Source of the DNA: Draconibacterium sp037442685
Lineage (GTDB): Bacteria; Bacteroidota; Bacteroidia; Bacteroidales; Prolixibacteraceae
NCBI GenBank assembly: GCA_037442685.1
Contig: JBBIPU010000005.1
Span: forward strand, 1 to 64,000
Direction: 5' to 3'
Length of the DNA stretch: 64,000 bases
Part shown: positions 61,980 to 64,000 of the stretch, piece after piece
Layout of the letters: each line of letters begins with the position of its first letter
Numbering within the stretch: position 1 is the stretch's first letter
The notes under the pieces: generated by a model
Databases searched by the model: none
What the model was told of the DNA's origin: nothing
Seen by the model: only the letters and a program-made list of their open reading frames with translations
Position numbers and translations under genes: made by a program

Positions 61980-63503
61980 TTACTTTTTCTTAATCCGGCT
62001 GGCGCCCGACAATGCGTCAATATCGACTTTTGGATCGAAAACAACCGGAACAGCCGATTCACGGGCAGCATCCCTGATTTTCTGAGGCGAAACTTTTATT
62101 TTACCGGTCATCAGTTCGGGCCGGTTAAAATTGAGCAGATAATTATTGTATAAATCCGGATCTTTCTGCGGTAAAACAAAGGGTTTTCCAAACTTACCAT
62201 TTTCATCGACATGCGCGATAAAAGTCCGGGTGTGCACCCCGTCAATCCTGCGACTGCTGAAAATCAGCCAGCGACTGTTGGTTGACCACGAGTGATAACT
62301 TTCTGTTTCGTTACTGTTAATTTCATCTGCCAAACGATATTCACCGGTTTTCAGATCGAGGATGCATAAATCGCTTTCGTGGTGATGAATTGTAAAGTAA
62401 CCGTAATTCGTTAAACAAAAAACAAGAAACCTTCCATCGGGCGAACAGCGCGGAAATGTAATGCTTTTACCGGTTCTACCAGCAGAAATTATGGTGTCTG
62501 CGTCTCCCCAGATATTTTTTTCAGGATCGTAAGGGATCCGCATTAAACTGTATTTTGTGATCATCCGCGCCGAGTCATTCACTGCTTCGGGAGCGCTTAT
62601 ATAATAAATGTATTTTCCGTCAGCCGACCACTCCGGCAGATTTTCGCGGCTCCGTGTCGAAACTTTCGGTGAGGTTGTAATCAGGTTTGTTTCAGTATCG
62701 TAAACAATCAGGTCTGAATATTTGTCGCTCACTTCGTTGCTCTGATCTTTGAAAACATAAAAATTCTGGTTGATCCGGTTTACTGAAAACGCAATATGCC
62801 TGCCGTCGGGATTCCAAGCCCCATAAGCCGCCGACGCCAGTGTAAAATCGGTTTTTGTTTCAATTTTATTCAGGTTGCCTTCATTATAAATAACCGTTCC
62901 GGCAAATTTTGACCGGATGTGAAACATGAATTTGTCAGGGTTGTTTCTGCTTAACGAATGACAGTTGACACAGGCACCACCGACCGATTTGTTTTCAATG
63001 ATCGGGCTTTCTTCAAAGTTTTCAAGATTTCGCTGAAACAATCCCATTTCAAACCATAGTACGTAAGCTGAGTTTATTAACCGGTAAGAAAGGTAGCTGT
63101 CGATGTTTTCTTTAGCAATCTGGTTAGTAATGGTTTTGTATTTTGTCCATTTATTCCCATTCCGGCAATAAATCTCCACATTTAATACTTCACCCTGATT
63201 TGCTGCCAGAAGTTTTTTCCACTCCGTTTCCTTTATCCCGATTTTCGGATCATCAGTCTGAATCAGTATTTCTTTTCCGTTTTTTGAATAAATACGTACG
63301 GCAAATTTTTCACCCGGTTCTTTTATCATAAAATTCAGCGGCGCTATGTTTGGAGGTATTGTCAATCCGGTGTAATCAGGAAAAATGACGGGTTTTTTAA
63401 CTGTTTCATCATAATCTTTTGGAATGTGCCTGTTTCCGCATGAATTCAGCAGTGCAACAAATAAAACCAGGATCACAATATTTTTATAAATCTTAAAATT
63501 CAT
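61980..63503 (-). CDS. TolB-propeller lipoprotein with a haem-c motif
   Basis: A 507-aa lipoprotein (lipobox LLNSC, mature Cys22). The N-terminal ~170 residues are an unassigned beta domain. At residues 178-182 is CVNCH, a CxxCH c-type haem-binding motif, within a stretch (GGACVNCHSLS) typical of cytochromes. After it comes a WD40/TolB-like beta-propeller (about 215-450) with PDGRHIAFSVNR, SADGKYIYYIS and SPDGRFLVFCLTNYG repeats. A distal axial ligand for the haem cannot be picked out. The 18-bp spacing to the next gene upstream (which starts beyond the window) suggests a joint operon. Confidence 0.82.
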   Translation of the reverse strand: MNFKIYKNIVILVLFVALLNSCGNRHIPKDYDETVKKPVIFPDYTGLTIPPNIAPLNFMIKEPGEKFAVRIYSKNGKEILIQTDDPKIGIKETEWKKLLAANQGEVLNVEIYCRNGNKWTKYKTITNQIAKENIDSYLSYRLINSAYVLWFEMGLFQRNLENFEESPIIENKSVGGACVNCHSLSRNNPDKFMFHIRSKFAGTVIYNEGNLNKIETKTDFTLASAAYGAWNPDGRHIAFSVNRINQNFYVFKDQSNEVSDKYSDLIVYDTETNLITTSPKVSTRSRENLPEWSADGKYIYYISAPEAVNDSARMITKYSLMRIPYDPEKNIWGDADTIISAGRTGKSITFPRCSPDGRFLVFCLTNYGYFTIHHHESDLCILDLKTGEYRLADEINSNETESYHSWSTNSRWLIFSSRRIDGVHTRTFIAHVDENGKFGKPFVLPQKDPDLYNNYLLNFNRPELMTGKIKVSPQKIRDAARESAVPVVFDPKVDIDALSGASRIKKK

Positions 63504-63521
63504 TTCCGGTCATTTTTATAA

Positions 63522-64000
63522 TCAATAGTTTGCGTCAACTGGCCTGGTTTCAAGTTTCAGGTTGGTAACTTTCGGACTGAGAAACAAAACATAATACCAA
63601 TAAGTATTTTTGAAAGCCGCGGTTGCCAGTTTTGCCCTTTCCCTGTCTCCTTTGCTTGCGCTGGTTAGTTTTGCAAATTCCCTGAATCTTTCGGTTGTTG
63701 ACTCAGAAACTTTAACCGTGTTCAGTATTCCGCTTGTTTTGCCCTGCGATTTGAACAGAATAATTGCTTCTTCCAGTGCAACAGGCAATTTCTGATAATT
63801 AAGCTGTTCAATGAATTTAAAATCGTCTGTAAGCGAATGAAGATCGTGCTCAAGCAAATCGAAAGCAATTAAATATTCAAAAGCTGCTTTGTTCTTTGGA
63901 TTTTTTTCAAGCTGATCCAGCAGTTTAACGGGCGGTGTACCAATCATTCCCTCTGTTTTGCTCATCTCATCCCTTTTAGCTGCAACCAACTGATCAGAAG
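63522..64000 (-). CDS. C-terminal part of an unidentified protein, running off the window
   Basis: The frame ends at 63522 and stays open to the right edge of the window, so only the last ~159 residues are seen. The visible part is mostly helical (KAAFEYLIAFDLLEHDLHSL, LPVALEEAIILFKSQGK, TSASKGDRERAKLATAAF) with a closing TNLKLETRPVDANY. It may be the tail of a DUF6057-type membrane protein that commonly accompanies TolB/cytochrome-like genes in Bacteroidota, but this is a guess. Upstream of, and 18 bp from, the TolB-propeller gene. Confidence 0.6.
   Translation of the reverse strand, partial: SDQLVAAKRDEMSKTEGMIGTPPVKLLDQLEKNPKNKAAFEYLIAFDLLEHDLHSLTDDFKFIEQLNYQKLPVALEEAIILFKSQGKTSGILNTVKVSESTTERFREFAKLTSASKGDRERAKLATAAFKNTYWYYVLFLSPKVTNLKLETRPVDANY

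Noticed and set aside
51174..64000. Classical polysaccharide utilisation locus
   Set aside because: No SusC/SusD-like pair, sensor-regulator or further CAZymes are visible within the window.

Overview
The window looks like part of the chromosome of a member of the Bacteroidota, probably class Bacteroidia and possibly a marine or sediment Marinilabiliales/Prolixibacteraceae-type lineage (the order is inference). The support is the AT-rich DNA, exact -7 boxes of the Bacteroidota sigma factor (TAnnTTTG) before many genes, almost no Shine-Dalgarno sequences, type IX secretion (T9SS) sorting domains, MraY with the large Bacteroidota insertion, and a glycine-lipid gene pair. A 100-base run of N at 47335-47434 shows that this is a scaffold. 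No rRNA, CRISPR, prophage or insertion sequence was seen.

Layout. 11-3475: a tRNA-Thr(CGU), a secreted TIM-barrel isomerase-like protein, a cyclophilin, a stand-alone MetH-type activation domain, an aspartate-rich small protein and a YqeY-type protein. 3487-19870 (minus strand): a compact dcw division and wall cluster transcribed mraZ-rsmH-ftsL-ftsI-murE-mraY-murD-ftsW-murG-murC-ftsQ-ftsA-ftsZ2-ftsZ. It holds two complete but differently tailed ftsZ genes in tandem, and four 10-bp-phased TATnCCA boxes upstream that match a MraZ operator. 20250-22834: a glycine-lipid type acyltransferase pair (glsA/glsB-like) followed by a Nudix-winged-helix regulator. 22856-31769: a PurF-like amidotransferase with a SPOR protein, an AhpD-like and a NifX-like protein, a solo ferritin-like domain, an AlbA_2 protein, an alkaline phosphatase, a second PlsC-type acyltransferase and a DEAD-box helicase.

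31879-32719 is a MntA/HepT toxin-antitoxin pair with an inverted-repeat operator. 32721-47194 is mostly housekeeping: dprA, aroB-aroA, tadA, aspS, an ExbB/4-TM/ExbD/ExbD operon, tRNA-Ser(GGA), a type I asparaginase, tatD, gdhA and groES-groEL. 47435-51125 holds secG (cut by the gap), a TPR-like protein, lptE, a sigma-54 activator and kdsB.

51174-64000 is the accessory region. It has a tiny protein that is little more than a T9SS sorting domain, two tandem YncE-propeller/phosphoesterase fusions, two GH5 glycosidases (one T9SS-exported with CBM6 modules, one lipoprotein), a TolB-propeller lipoprotein with a haem-c CxxCH motif, and a partial gene running off the end. It has no SusC/SusD pair, so it is not a classical polysaccharide utilisation locus, but all complete products carry export signals.

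Starts were moved from the longest frame to an internal ATG where promoter position, neighbour overlap or family length supported it (cyclophilin, TatD, asparaginase, GroEL, TadA, LptE, SPOR protein, first GH5). All family assignments rest on motifs read by eye; no database search was run.
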